Position numbers and translations under genes: made by a program
In this document: piece after piece, positions 12,201 to 24,400 of the stretch
How positions within the stretch are numbered: the stretch's first letter is position 1
Layout: every line of letters starts with the position of its first letter
NCBI GenBank assembly: GCA_019925105.1
Contig: JAHGAU010000002.1
Location: 1-64,000, forward strand
Source: Niebla homalea
Lineage: Eukaryota > Ascomycota > Lecanoromycetes > Lecanorales > Ramalinaceae
Length of the DNA stretch: 64,000 nt
Direction of reading: 5' to 3'
Notes under the pieces: model-generated
Database searches by the model: none
The model's input: only the letters and a program-made list of their open reading frames with translations
What the model was told of the DNA's origin: nothing

Positions 12201-13120
12201 GTTAAACCTCGGTATAAAAATGGATTGTATTTAGACCGAAATATATTATAAACGGTTTTTCATTCGTAACGTTATTGATTTCTTTGCGGTTTATATATTC
12301 TAGTAAATTCCGGTTTACGGTATTCGGCTTACTGATTAAAACGGCTTTTTTAAATAAAGCCTTAATTAATTTCATTATTAAATATAATAATAAAATCGAT
12401 AATTACTCTAGATCGTTCGATTTTAAAGTCGGTTTTACCGGTGGTTTTAACTAAGACCGGGCTATAATTGGATCAAAATTCGATAAATGGGTAACTTAGC
12501 CGGTACGGGCAACCCAAGTATTAGCCTCGAATTTTTCCGGTTCCGTAATCGTTATATTTATATTTTCGGTAACCGTTTTAATCCGTTCCGTTAATTTCCT
12601 TATTTTAATCGTATGGATAAAAGCCGGAATATCCGTAGGCGGATCGTTATTATCGTTATTATTATCCGTATTAAATACTTTAAATAAATAACGATTCGAG
12701 TTAGCGTTAAATAATTATTGGTATTTAACTGGTATCCACTAAGGGTTTAAATTTAAACGGTTTTTTCGTTGAAAGTTACCCGTTTTTTATAATTTATATA
12801 TATCTGGATGATTAATACGATAATATAAAGTAATACCGTCCAATAATAAATAGATATAAGGGTAATTACCACATTTAAAACCGGAGAGAACCAATAATAA
12901 AAATAAAAATAAAATTAGCTTATCTGGAATATTAATATTACTGGAGTAATTCTCCGTAATATAAGTATAAATTTTACCCCTTATTAAAGGGGTAAGTTAA
13001 GGGTATTATTTATTGAGATAACCACGTAATTCTTGGAATCGTATACCGTATTTATAATTACGGTAAATTAAAGCTCGATAATTAAATAAATAATAAAAGG
13101 CCTTCTCGGTAAGGGCTTAA
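9213..13120 (-). pseudogene. RIP-ruined OrsD-type C2H2 / RecQ-like helicase gene, C-terminus missing
   Basis: Read on the minus strand with stops tolerated, this is one long protein. At the start (about 13090-12800) are two C2H2-like fingers: a CxxC...H...H finger with its cysteines largely mutated to Tyr, then GFKCGNYPYI. A region typical of fungal OrsD/DUF3505 proteins follows, including EANTWVARTG and NRKEI...KPF (about 12560-12230). A helicase follows: a GKS-type Walker A near 9985-10010, a PLISLR-like motif near 9880, a mutated DExH region, and SALSIGLDLPN near 9220. There the match ends abruptly against REP2, so the last helicase motifs are missing. Most stops sit where CAA, CAG or TGG would give TAA or TAG by C-to-T or G-to-A change, as RIP does. 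Proteins of this architecture are known from fungal repeats and subtelomeres (telomere-linked RecQ helicases). Exact start and introns cannot be placed. Confidence 0.75.
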
Positions 13121-13179
13121 GGCGAGTTTATTATATAAATAAATAAATAAAAATAGAAAGTATAAAAATAAAATTAATA

Positions 13180-13435
13180 ATAAATAAAGGTAAAGGGTCG
13201 TAAGCGGTAAAGGTAAAGGGTAATAAATGGTAAAGGTAAAAGTCGGTAAAGGTAAAGGTCGGTAAAGTAAAGGTAGGTAGAAATAAAGGTGGTAAAGGGT
13301 AAATGGTAAAAGGTAAAAGGTAAAAGGTAAAAGGTAAAAGGTAAAAGGTAAAAGGTAAAAGGTAAAAGGGGAAAGGGGAAAGGGGAAAGGGGAAAGGGGA
13401 AAGGGGAAAGGGTATTGGTAAAGGTAAAGGTAGTA
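13180..13435. repeat. Purine-rich micro/minisatellite (GGTAAA, AAAAGGT, GGGGAAA)
   Basis: Three adjoining simple arrays: irregular GGTAAA units (13180-13310), about eight copies of the 7-bp unit AAAAGGT (13306-13368), then about six copies of the 7-bp unit GGGGAAA (13369-13410). The plus strand is purines plus occasional T. A 131-codon minus-strand frame across it is a product of the repeat (Phe/Pro/Leu/Thr) and is not called. Confidence 0.85.
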
Positions 13436-14459
13436 GGTAATAAGTGGAGTGTGATTGGGTTAATTAAGTAGTAAGTAGATTCAGTGATATGAGTGTGATG
13501 AGAAAAACAGAAATTTGAGGGGGGGGAAGGGGTATTATATAAACAAATTATTGGCCAAGCCTTTACCAAGCCTATAACGATTATTTTGGAGTGAATACGA
13601 GATTCAGGGCTTAAATATAGTTAAGTTTATTAATAATCCAAAAATAACCGGGCTGTATAAAGCCTAATATTTAATAACGGTGGTAACGGTAATGGCAATA
13701 TAATAATTTAAAAATAAACCGGTTTAAGCCAGGCTTACTGACGTATTCATAATAATTTTATAATTATTAAGCAGGAATACCTTAAAGGGTATAAGTGAAT
13801 AAGGTATATATCTATAAATAGCCCTTTATTATATAATTAAAAGGGGGTTAATAATAATAATAAAAATTAATACTTATTTTTCGGTCTTTCCTTAATTACT
13901 TACTTTATATTTAATATTTTTAAGCTTTTACTTTATTATTATATATATTAATAATGCTTATATTACGGGTTTAAAGTATTAAAAGAAATAATTAATAATA
14001 AGAAAGTTATTAATAATATAAAATTATAATTTTTTTATTTAAATAGTTTTTTTAAATATAAATTTAGATATAATAAATAGATTTTTTTAATTTTAACGTT
14101 ATTTAATAGCTTTTTTTTTTCTATATAATTCAATTTTTTTCAGTAAGTAAAAGGGTGGATAAGCCTAAATATACACCCCTTTAAATGTTTTTTTGGATTT
14201 TAGCGCCGGGAAATAACCCTATACTTAACCGGTTCGAGTTCTGGAATTTAATAATGTAAATAATTAAATATTTAATTATCCGATTCATATGAAATAAATA
14301 ATATTTAAAAGCTTATACTTAGATCTACCTTTTCCCTATAGAAGTTTTTATTATAAGGTATAAGGTAATAAAATAAATTAAGCTTTAAGATTTTTATTAT
14401 AAGATTTTTATTATAAAATTTAATGATTTTATTATTCTAAAAGTAACTTTAAACCCTTA
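13436..14459. other. AT-rich stretch with a REP1 fragment
   Basis: 13436-13570 is little mutated and unique. The rest is RIP-type AT-rich sequence without recognised domains. At about 14195-14250 the string TTTTAGCGCCGGGAA followed by CGAG-TTCTGGAATT matches the middle of REP1 copy C, so a short REP1 fragment is likely here. Confidence 0.45.
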
Positions 14460-15020
14460 ATTATTAAAGGCTTAATATAGGATAACGGCTAAAACTTTAA
14501 CGTCGTTATCTTATATTAATCCTTTTATTATATATTACTTTATTATTAAAATTCCTAGATATTAAAATAAAAGCGTTAATAATATAGCTATAAATAATCC
14601 TCGGAATATAATATCTCCGATATTAATTAATTCCGTTTTTTTTAAGGAATTTTTTAAATACTATAAATAAATTTAAGGATTAAAGATAACCCGGATATAC
14701 CTTATTTAATAACGAAAATTAAGTAACCTTAAATTTACCTTAATATTATTATAGGCTATAATAAACAGATTTTCATTCTTCCGGCACCGTTATAAAGCGG
14801 GAAAGTATACGAAGAAAGTTAAATTACTATATTTTAACGGGGAACGGCGGATCAAAAAGTAAATTTTAGCGCCGGGAAGCGAACTTAAACTCGAACCTCC
14901 AGAATTCCGATAGTTAATAAAATCGATAACTAAATCGCCCGCTAACCGATTTGGGCCAAATGGGGCTCGTTTTAAAGCCCGTGCTGAGATCTATAACTTT
15001 CGTACCCAAAGTTTCTTCAT
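14460..15020 (+). repeat. Dispersed repeat REP1, copy C (least mutated)
   Basis: Same order of landmarks as copies A and B: a GGATTAAAGATAACCCGGAT block, AACAGATTTTCATTCTTCCG, GCGCCGGGAAGCGAACTTAA, GGGGCTCGTTTTAAAGCCCG and the end motif CTATAACTTTCGTACCCAAA. It keeps more G and C than copies A and B, so it is the best guide to the ancestral sequence. No protein domain was recognised in any frame; a 65-codon plus-strand frame (14951-15148) begins inside it but has no support. Confidence 0.65.
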
Positions 15021-15034
15021 CCCTTATACTTTAC

Positions 15035-15140
15035 CCCTCCTTCGGATTACTTAAAGAAATGATCCGAAGGAGGGTCGAATCGGAAATCACGGAATTGTCC
15101 GCTTGCAGGGCGAATGATCCGAAGGAGGCTCCTTCGGATC
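15035..15140. repeat. Cluster of inverted CCTCCTTCGGAT motifs
   Basis: Two hairpin-capable structures. The first has 13-bp arms CCCTCCTTCGGAT (15035-15047) and ATCCGAAGGAGGG (15062-15074). The second is a palindrome with 12-bp arms, GATCCGAAGGAG (15116-15127) and CTCCTTCGGATC (15129-15140), with one base between. The four copies are exact and unmutated next to RIP-mutated DNA. They may be the ends of small inverted-repeat elements. Confidence 0.75.
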
Positions 15141-15149
15141 ACCACTAGG

Positions 15150-17727
15150 TGATAGGAGAAAAATAGGAAGCCTTATAAGGTATTTATTAATATATAATTA
15201 TAAAAAAAGTAAAGAAAAAAAAATATATAAATTAAATAACGGATAATGAAATCCCTTAATTAAAAAAATAAGAATTATATAATTAATTAAAACTTTATAT
15301 GCTAGGACGATTTATAATAATCCGAAGTAACTATTAATAGCCCTTATAAGATATAAATATTATAAAGAGTCTTTTAATTATATTATAAAAAACTTAATAA
15401 CTCTTTATGTCAGAATAATAATTTTATAATTATATAAATTAAGATTATAATTAATTATAAAAACTATTAATATTAATTAAAATAATTTTTAATCTTTATA
15501 TAATTTAAATTAAAATTAATATTAAGATTTAATAAATCCTTAAAGGACTTTAACGTAAAGAATTAATTATATAAATTAATATTTATATATAATTATTTAA
15601 AAAGCTTATTTTATACGTTATTTAATTTATTATATTAATCCTTAAGGAAACTCTATTTAAGCTTCTTTTCCGTAAGGTTATTTTATAATAAAAAAACGGG
15701 AAACCGTTGTAATTTAATTAAGTTAAAGAATAGATTTTCAGATAGGATCTTTAAAGCTTATCGGAATATTAATTATAATCCTTTTTATTAATAATTAATT
15801 TATAACTTAAAATAAATATAATTAATTTATATAAAGTTATCCGAAATCGTTATAACGGGGAATTATATAAAGTTATTATTAATAATCCGATATATAAGTC
15901 GTTAATAACTTAACTCCGTTATTAAACTTAAAATATTATTAATTAAATATTATTAATATTATTTTAATATAAAATCCTATAATCGTAATTAAGGATATTA
16001 TGGTTAATAAAAATATAAATAATAATTAAAAAGGAATAACTATATATAATAAATTATATCACTTAAAAAAGGACGGAACTCCATAATTATAATTTAAGCT
16101 TTATTCTTATATAAAGTTTAATAAACGTTATATACGATAACTAATAATAAGAAAGTATTTTATATATATAATTAATAAATTAAATTAACTAAAAGCCGAT
16201 TAATCGCTTTACGTAATACTTATATATATAGTTAAATATCTCTATTTTCCTTATTTAAGTTATTATTATTATTAACCTTATAAAAGTATTTATTAAAACT
16301 TATATAAAATAAATTAATTATATATAATCCCTTTATAGTTTTTAAAATTTATTAAATATACGTTTAAAGCTTATAATTATAATAGAAAAACCGAGAATAT
16401 AAATAATAATTTAATTAATAAAGAATCCGCGTAAAAAAAACTAGTAATAAACTTTAAAGGTCTATATATTTACTTAATATTACCATCTTTTAGACTTTAA
16501 TAAAAGGGATTATCTATAAATAATTAAAGTGAAAACTATTTAAGTAATATAATATTACCTGATTTATAATATATTAACTTAACTTAAAACGATAATAACG
16601 ACGTAAATACTTTATACGGTTTAATATACTTTTATTAATTAAGATTTTTATTAATAATTCTTCGGATTCCTTATTTATATTAATTAATATTATATATAAT
16701 TATAATTATAAAGACTTATTATATATAATTATTTTTAATAAATTATTAAGTATCTTTTTATTTACGGATAATTTTTTTAAGAATAATATAATATTAATAT
16801 TAAATAATTAGGGAAAAGTTTAAGCTTTATAAAGTTAAAGATTTAAATTAAGTCTTTTAAATTATTCTTTTTAATTATATTAACTTTATTAATAAGAGTT
16901 ATTTAAACGTTAACGTATATAATTTATTATTAAGAGGTAAAAAGGAATAATTATTATAATAGGATTAACTTTAAATTATTAATATAATAAATATTAAAAG
17001 AATAACTATATATTAATTACTTTAATTATTCCTTTAATTAACTTTACCTTTTTTTTAAGTTTAATCTTATACGTTTTAAAGATATATTTTATAACTTTCT
17101 TTTTACTTAATTATATATAGTTATTTTATTATTATAATACGGTAAAGTATACTTAAAGAACTCCTTAACTTAAAAACCTTTAATTAACGGATTATATAGT
17201 AAAAGAAGTATTATATTTAAGGGAAAAAAGAGCTTAAGAAAGATAATTTTATTTATTATATTTTAAACTTAACGCTTTTTAATTATATATTAATCCTAAA
17301 GATATCGCTTAATATTTTTAACTATAATATAATATTAATATTCTATATAAAGGATTACTTTATATTAAAAGAAATACTATAACTTAACGTTCTCTATATC
17401 GTAAGAAAATAAAGGGAATAAATAAATATAATTTATAAAAGTTAAAGTAAATCGGATATAATTTAAGTATATAAAGTATAATTATAAAAAGTATATATTA
17501 AAAGAAATAGTTTATAGTATTTTATATAAATTTAGCTTTAAGGATTTAAGTTAAATTATATAAAGTCGCTTTCCGTATTTTAAATAAGAAATATTATAAA
17601 TAATATTTCTTTAATAACGGCTTTATAAAATTTTATTAATAAAAGCTTATTTAAATACGTTTACTTTCCTCTATAACTTTTATATAGAAAGTTAATAAAT
17701 TAAGTACTTAATTTTCAAAATATATTA
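15150..17727. other. RIP-mutated AT-rich block, origin not recognised
   Basis: About 2.6 kb of AT-rich sequence with TAA/TAG-broken frames on both strands. Translations with stops ignored look like a former protein-coding repeat, but no conserved motif could be assigned. The CTATAACTTTTATAT end motif of REP1 recurs at about 17673, just before REP2 copy 2. Confidence 0.5.
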
Positions 17728-17853
17728 AAATAAAATATCCGTATTTTATATAAAGTTCAGATCCAAGACTTAATAGATGACTTACTACATATAGCCTCTC
17801 CTATTGGTCAGCTATCCGTACTTCATATGAAGTCCAGACATTAATAGTGTTAG
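17728..17853. repeat. 126-bp repeat REP2, copy 2 (partly RIP-mutated)
   Basis: Direct copy of 9087-9212. The left inverted repeat is decayed to ATAAAATA-TCCG-TATTTTAT, but the second core TATCCGTACTTCATATGAAG and the end CATTAATAGTGTTAG are intact. The sequence immediately to its right is the truncated 5' end of a LINE, as the right side of copy 1 is a truncated helicase. Confidence 0.75.
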
Positions 17854-17859
17854 CAATTA

Positions 17860-19950
17860 ATAAACCGAAAAAAGATAAAGCCCTTGGACTTAACGGTATA
17901 TTAAATAAGTTCCTATTTATAATAACGTTATTATTTAAAAATGTTTTTACTTATTTATTTTAAGTTTATTTTAATATAAAATATTACCCCCGTAAATTTA
18001 AGGAGGTTAAAACGATTATCCTTAAGAAGTTAATTAAGTTAAATTACTTAAAAATAAAGTTATATAAACCTATAATATTCCTTTATATATTAAGGAAAAC
18101 TTTAAAAATAATAATCGTAAAGATCCTAAGTAATTACGTAGAAAAGTATAAGTTATTTTTTAATTAATAAATAAAAATAAGAAAAAGACGGTTAACGGAA
18201 ACGGCTTTTAAAGGCTTAATTAATAATATATATACGGTATAAAACTATAAAAAAAAGTATATTATAAGTTTTCTTTCTTTAAATATTATAAAAACGTTTA
18301 ATAAAATAAATTATTAAAAATTATTATATAATTTACGGAAAAAAAGGATTTTACTTTTCTTTATAAATTAGATAAAAAGTTTCTTAAATAATTAAGTAAC
18401 GTTAATTAACTTAAAATAAAGAATAAGTATAAAAAAGCCCGTAATAATAAGGATTCTTTAAAGATTATTTATTTTTTTTAATTTTATTCTTATTCTTTAA
18501 TAGCCCGTTTATTAAAAACTTAATAAAGTTAAATTAAAAAATTTAAATAAAAAGTTTTATTAATAATATTTATCTTTTAACCTATAATACGTTTATTTAT
18601 ATGAATTATTTAAAGTTAAAATAAACTTATAAAGTTTATTTACGATAAATAAAGATATATAAAGCTTAATTTACCCTGTATAAATATAAATTTATTTATA
18701 TAATAAAAAGCTTAAAGTTATATAATATAATAATTATAATAAACTTAAGCAATATAATAGTAAAACCGGAAGTTAATATTAAAGTATTCGGTTTATAAAT
18801 TAATAAAAACTTGGATTAAAAAGACTATATAAGAAAAATCTAAAAAAAAAAAAATTTTATAAAAGAAAAACCTTATTTACCTTATAATGTTAATATAAAA
18901 AGTTACTTTATAAAGGTTAAAACCGTTTATTAAACGGTTATAAAGTTTACGATAACGTATATAATAATTATTTAATATATATCCGAAGGTACGCTTAAAT
19001 ATAAGAAAAAGCCCGTTCGGTAACTATAAAAAATTTAAAACCGATATTTAAAAGTAATAAATAAACTATATAAAATAACTCCCGTCTTAATATTAAAATC
19101 TAAGGTTTTTATATTATTAATAAAGCTGGTTTTAAATTAAACAATTACTTAAATAAAACTTAAAAAAGGTATAAATTTAGTTATATTAATAGGAAATAAA
19201 CGTATTTATTAAAATTATAAAAGGCCTTAAATAAGAAAGCGTAAAGAAATAATATTTATTTTTTCTATAGAAGTTAAATTAAAGTAAATTAAAAAAAAAA
19301 TCGATTTAACTTACGTTTAAAAAGTTAATATAAGAATATATAAACTTTTACTTAAAATAAAAACGGCGGAAAAAAAGAAAATTATAAGGGTAAAATTAAC
19401 AGTAATTACCCTATAAATTATAAAAAGGTAAATAAAGTATTAACTTAAATATAAAGAATTAATCCCTTAAAGGTAACGATACCCGGCGTTAAGTAATAAC
19501 GAGGTTATTAATAAGTATTTCCGGCGTTATAAAATTATAAAGAAAGGTAATAATACGTTAATAATTTAATTCCGGATAAATAAAAATAACTTAATTTATT
19601 TCCTTTTTATCGTATATATTAATAGCCGGATTAACGTTAATTATAAATATAAATAATAGAGGTAGGATACCGTATACGTATTAATTTCTTATTTATTATT
19701 TAAGGAGCGTAAATTAAAATTAATTAAAAAGGTAAGGATTAATAATTATCGTTAAATACTTATTAATAAAAAGGGTATTAAAGCGGCTATTAAATTTATA
19801 ATAATTACGGGTTTATTATTATAATTTAATTTAACCAGGGAAATAAATAAAGTAATTAAAAATTTAATTAAAAAACCTCGCCGTTAACTTAAGGGTAAAA
19901 AGTAATAGTAGGAAAATTATATTTAATAAGGGATTAAGGGGGCTATAAAT
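17860..19950 (+). pseudogene. LINE ORF2 remnant: reverse transcriptase to C-terminal domain
   Basis: Reading the plus strand through stops gives, in order: a KALGLNGI...KFL block equivalent to the GPDGIP..FLK motif of LINE reverse transcriptases (about 17880); YYPRKFKEVKTIILKK with YKPI after it (about 17985-18080); an ILFLFFNSP block equivalent to PLSPILFLFF (about 18480); and near the end a degraded zinc-knuckle region followed by NYR..L...KGIKAAIKFI..TGLL (about 19740-19830), matching the DYRxLL...GLLGQF end of fungal LINE ORF2 proteins. Many TAA/TAG stops sit at former CAA/CAG/TGG codons. The gene is dead, and its frame shifts in places. Confidence 0.75.
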
Positions 19951-20355
19951 ACCGGAGCGGTATAAAAAACGATATTATATCGGTTAATAAAATTATATAA
20001 ATAAAATAATAATAATATATATATTAATAAAGATATTTAATAATATAATCGGACTTTTAAAATTTTAATATTAAATAAACCTATAAGGTAACGGAAGAGT
20101 AATAGGTTTAAGGGTAACCTTTAAATAAATTTAATCGTAGTATTATAGGTTTTCTTAAAAAAAGCATATAAATAAATTCTTATTTTTTAAACGGCCGTAA
20201 ATGCTTTTAGCCCTTAAAACGTAAGTAAAAGCTGGGTGGATACCGGTTTTTATTCCTGACGTTATGGATATCGGGTTTTTTTTACGGTTATTAATAAGGC
20301 CAAATGGCTGAGTATTAGGGAACGCCGGAATTAGCTTAGCTAAATCCGTAGTATA

Positions 20356-20379
20356 AATCAATCAATCAATCAATCAATC
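20356..20379. repeat. (AATC)6 microsatellite, LINE tail
   Basis: Six perfect AATC units followed by A-rich sequence, placed exactly where the LINE ends. Unmutated. Confidence 0.85.
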
Positions 20380-21279
20380 AAAAATTAAGCTTTTTATATA
20401 CGTTTTTTATTAAACGTTTATAAAACTTTATATCCGTTAAATTATTCTTAAAATAATTAATTATATCTTTTAATATATATTTAATTATCTTATTTATTAT
20501 GTTTTCCGGTTTTCTGGGTTTAATATTTTTCCGTTTAAATTATATATAATACGGAATATATATTTATAATAATTAAAAATAAAATTAATTCTTTAAAATA
20601 ATATTTTAATATTATTTATTGCTTACTTTATAAAATTATTAAGATTTAATTTTAAGAATTCTTAATTTAATAATTTCTAAAAGTTCTTTATATCTTCCTT
20701 TATAACGTTATTTATCGCTTTATCTATAAATAAAATTTTAATTTCTAATTATTTAATTTAATATATTATGTCTTTTTTAAAAGAAATATCTTTTTTAATT
20801 TCCTTTTATATATTATGGATCCATTTTCATATATTATTCGGCTTATTTTTCTATTTATTTAATTCTTTTAATTTATAGAATAAAGTTTTAATCCCGGGTT
20901 ATATTATAATTCTTTATTATAAAGTTTCCGATAATTTTAAGGTATAAGTTAAGATTATTAATAATATTACGGAGTTTTCTTTTATATTTAACTTTACTAT
21001 TATTATTAAAAAATACTTAAAATTATTTAAGCGTTTTTTTTACTTTATATATATTAATTAATTTCCTTTTAAATTTAAAGAATTAAAATATTATTAATAA
21101 TATTTTACTATTTCTTAAAGAAAGGTTAATAAGGTTTATTATTAAGTGGTTTTTAATAATACTTATAATTATTAATAAATACAAGATAGCCCTATAATTT
21201 ATATAAATTTATCTTAATTTTCTTTATTTTTTATTTAATATAAAATAAGGGGGTATATATTTATTTTAATAAAAGAAAT
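20380..21279. other. RIP-mutated AT-rich flank of Gypsy copy 1
   Basis: About 0.9 kb without recognisable domains. It is one side of the sequence into which Gypsy element 1 inserted; the other side continues at 28188. Confidence 0.5.
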
Positions 21280-21284
21280 AAAAT

Positions 21285-21430
21285 TATTGGTATATGGACC
21301 AAAAAGTGTGATAATATATGAATGATGATTCTACCTGAAGGATGGGAGCATCATAAGGATGCCTGTCCTTTACGTATAAAGGGTATTTTATACCTATTAA
21401 TGCTCCTATGTATATATGCTATACTTAATA
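21285..21430 (-). repeat. Left LTR of Gypsy copy 1
   Basis: 146 bp. The left (outer) half is nearly identical to the unmutated solo LTR, including GATGGGAGCATCATAAGG, whereas the right (inner) end is AT-converted (TGTATATATGCTATACTTAA). In transcription sense this is the 3' LTR. Confidence 0.92.
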
Positions 21431-22149
21431 AATGCTATTAAAAGAAAAAAGGCTACTACTTATAGTAACGTTTACCTTAATATACCAATATAAATATTAA
21501 TGCTTAATAATACGTTATACTCTTTATATCCTATGTTTTTATGTTAAAATTTTATTTAATTTTACGGGGGCGGCCGTAATTACGTTTAAAACGGAGTATA
21601 TGAAGAGTACTAATAAACGATAAGGGTATTACTTTAATAAACGCCGGTAATCGCGATAAAGCAGGTTTACTACGGTGGGTAATAACGACATTATTAAATT
21701 TAGGATACGTTATATAGAATTTACATAATAAGTCTAAATATAACTTTAATAACGGAAGCTTACTATTATATTTTATACTTTAAGTAATTTATTTAATTAA
21801 ATATCTATTATCTTTTTCCTTATAAATAATTCTTTTAATAATATACTCTTTTTTATTCTCGGAATCAGTTTTAAGAATAAACGGCGCGTTATAATTAAAT
21901 TATTTATTAAAAGGGTCTTTTATTAAGTTATTAATTAACTTTAATATATTAATTAAAATAACCGGTATTATCTTTATATTAACGGGTAATTCGAGTTTAT
22001 ATATAAAATAATTAATTTTCTTAATAATAATAAAAAATCCAATATGTTATTAATATAGCTTATAATTTTTAATATTAAGGATATTATATTTATAATATAA
22101 CTTTAAATAGATTAAATTATTAATATTAAATTAAATTAATTTATAACTT

Positions 22150-24400
22150 TAATTATACCGGAATTTAACTATTATTTATATAAATTTTAATAAGTTTTAT
22201 GCTTCTCTATAATTTTATAATTAAAGTACGTTATATTTAAGAATTAAAGAGATTATTAAAAGGTTTAAAAGGTCGCGGATATTTATATTATAATAAATTT
22301 TATTTAAAATAAATTTAATTAACGCCGACTTTAAATTATTTAAGATACTTTAAATATATAAGATAATATTTATTTAACTATAATCCGGATACGTAATTAT
22401 AAAGTAACGTAATACGATCTTAACCATTTAATTAATCCTTTTTAATTAATTATTAATTTAAAAGTAATATATATTAAACGTAAGAATATAAATATCCATT
22501 TTTTAAATATAAATTTTTAAAATATAAAGATAAATTTACGATTTCTATTTAATATAATATTAAAGGGAATTCTTTATCCTTATCTTATTAATTCGACCAG
22601 TAATAATTTTACTTAATTATTAATTTTAAATTTAATATTATTAAAAAGTAAAAGTACCCGCTTAAAGAACTTATCGGTAACGGTAAGGAGTATATCGTAA
22701 TTATATTAATTTAATAAAGCAATAATAAAGTTTATATAAATTATATAAAAAATAATTAACGGGCTTAAAATTAATTAAAGTAATCTATAAAATATATATT
22801 TCTTAATTTAATTTAAACTATACTTAAAGTAATACGCAATATATTTCCGTAGCTATTTACTTAACTTAAGCAGATATATTAAGTTTATTAATTTATTATA
22901 GGATCGGTTAAAGTTATTATATAGTAAATTATTATATACTTATTAAAAAATTGCCTTTTTAAGTTTATTAAGTATATATAATTATAATAAATAATTAATA
23001 GATTTTAAATTATAAATAAAGCCGTCTTTTAATATAAAATATAATTTAATTTTTATATCTTATAGATTTAATTCTTCCTTAGTTATTAAGACTTTTTATA
23101 ATCTTATTTATATTTTATTTTTTATATATTCTTTTTTAATTTATTCTTTAAATTTATTTAAGATATAAATATAATAAAAAGTAATTAGTTTATTATTATT
23201 TATATTATTAAGAATTCCGATTTCTATAAATAAAGTTTATATATTATTAATTAATCGTAAAAGTATATCGGGAACGGTATTTATTAAACCCAACTTATAA
23301 CGTAATGAAATATTAAATATTAATAAATATTATAATACGTAAATTAAATAAAGATTAAGTTTATTAATTACGGAAGTCTTTAAATTTATTTATTTAAAAA
23401 TACCGATAATTATATTATAATTTATAAAGATTATATAGTTAAATTTATAATAATTTATTTTAATTAAGTATTTAATTTTATATATAACCTAGATTATACC
23501 CGTAGTCTTTAATTCCGTAAGTTAATAATTTTTCTTGGTTATATTTAAGCTTTTATTAAGGAATATTATTGATTATATTTTATTACGCGTAATTTTTAAT
23601 AAATCGTTAGTCTCCGTAGTATTATAAAGTAACGGGTTATCCTTAATATAATATATTATAATTATAATACTTAATTCCTTTAATACGTTAATATTAATAA
23701 ATAAAGGCCGATTAAGATTATAGTATATAAGAAACGATGGTTCTGAAAACGCGTTTTTTAAATCCTTAAAAATACGGTCTTTTTTTTAGGTAAATATAAA
23801 CTTAATTTAAGATATCCTCTACTTACGGCGTAAACCCGTATACTCTAGATTTACTTTTTTTAAATCTATAATAAAAAAGGTTTTATATACTTAAAGTAAG
23901 GTAACGTATTAAATATAATTCTTTATTCCGGTACGTAATTAATTTATAAAACTAAAAAAGACTTTAAAGGCTTTTAATAAGTTAGGAAATTTAAGGTTTT
24001 ATATAGCCTTAATTTTATTATTAAGTATAAATATCCTTAAAAAATTGATTTATTAATTAAGGAGCTTAATTATAAAGTAACCGATAAATAATTTTATCGG
24101 TAAAAGGTTTACGCGTTTATCTTTAAAAATCTAAAAGACTTAACATAAATAAATAATATATTTCTTTAATAAATAATTAAAAATAATTATATTATTTATA
24201 AATACTTACGTAAAATCTCGTATTAAACGTAATATATTGTTTATTTACCTTTATATATATAAAGGATTACCTTTAAAACTTATTAATATAACCGAAGATT
24301 CCTTTTAACCCCTATAGGAAATAATATAAAGTTTATACCGATCGGATTTACGTATAAAAAATAAATAAAAATAACCGTGGGTATCGATTACGGTAATATA
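22150..24400 (-). pseudogene. Gypsy pol remnant (reverse transcriptase, RNase H, integrase), copy 1
   Basis: Minus-strand reading through stops. At about 24390 is NRYP, the start of the classic NRYPLP block of Gypsy reverse transcriptase. At about 24000-23900 is KIKAI-NLKFP, the connection motif, then FKDLKNAFSEPSFL...NRPLF. At about 23600-23270 is the RNase H part with LNKSLN...KNY-LTELKT, NLYLIYV and a closing NTVPDILLRL. At about 22760-22600 is the integrase core entry, ALLN-YNYDILLTVTDKF. A fungal Ty3/Gypsy pol is certain from this order of motifs; C-terminal limits are approximate. RIP-type stops are throughout. Confidence 0.85.

Larger units (their letters stand above)
17854..20379 (+). 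mobile_element. 5'-truncated non-LTR retrotransposon (LINE), RIP-mutated
   Basis: The element starts inside the reverse-transcriptase domain directly at the right end of REP2 and ends in six AATC units (20356-20379). This is the usual structure of a LINE insertion: truncated at the 5' end with a simple-repeat 3' tail. The endonuclease half of ORF2 and any ORF1 are absent. The last 220 bp before the tail is less mutated and is probably the 3' untranslated part. Target-site duplication could not be defined because both flanks are low complexity. The Tad1-like clade is suggested by the C-terminal arrangement but is not certain. Confidence 0.75.

Noticed and set aside
13174..13569. 131-residue minus-strand protein
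   Set aside because: It mostly translates the purine-rich microsatellite.
14225..14250. tRNA T-arm-like GGTTCGAGTTCTGG
   Set aside because: No acceptor stem, D-arm or anticodon arm around it; it matches REP1.
20155..20361. 68-residue minus-strand frame
   Set aside because: It lies antisense in the less mutated 3' end of the LINE, with no independent support.
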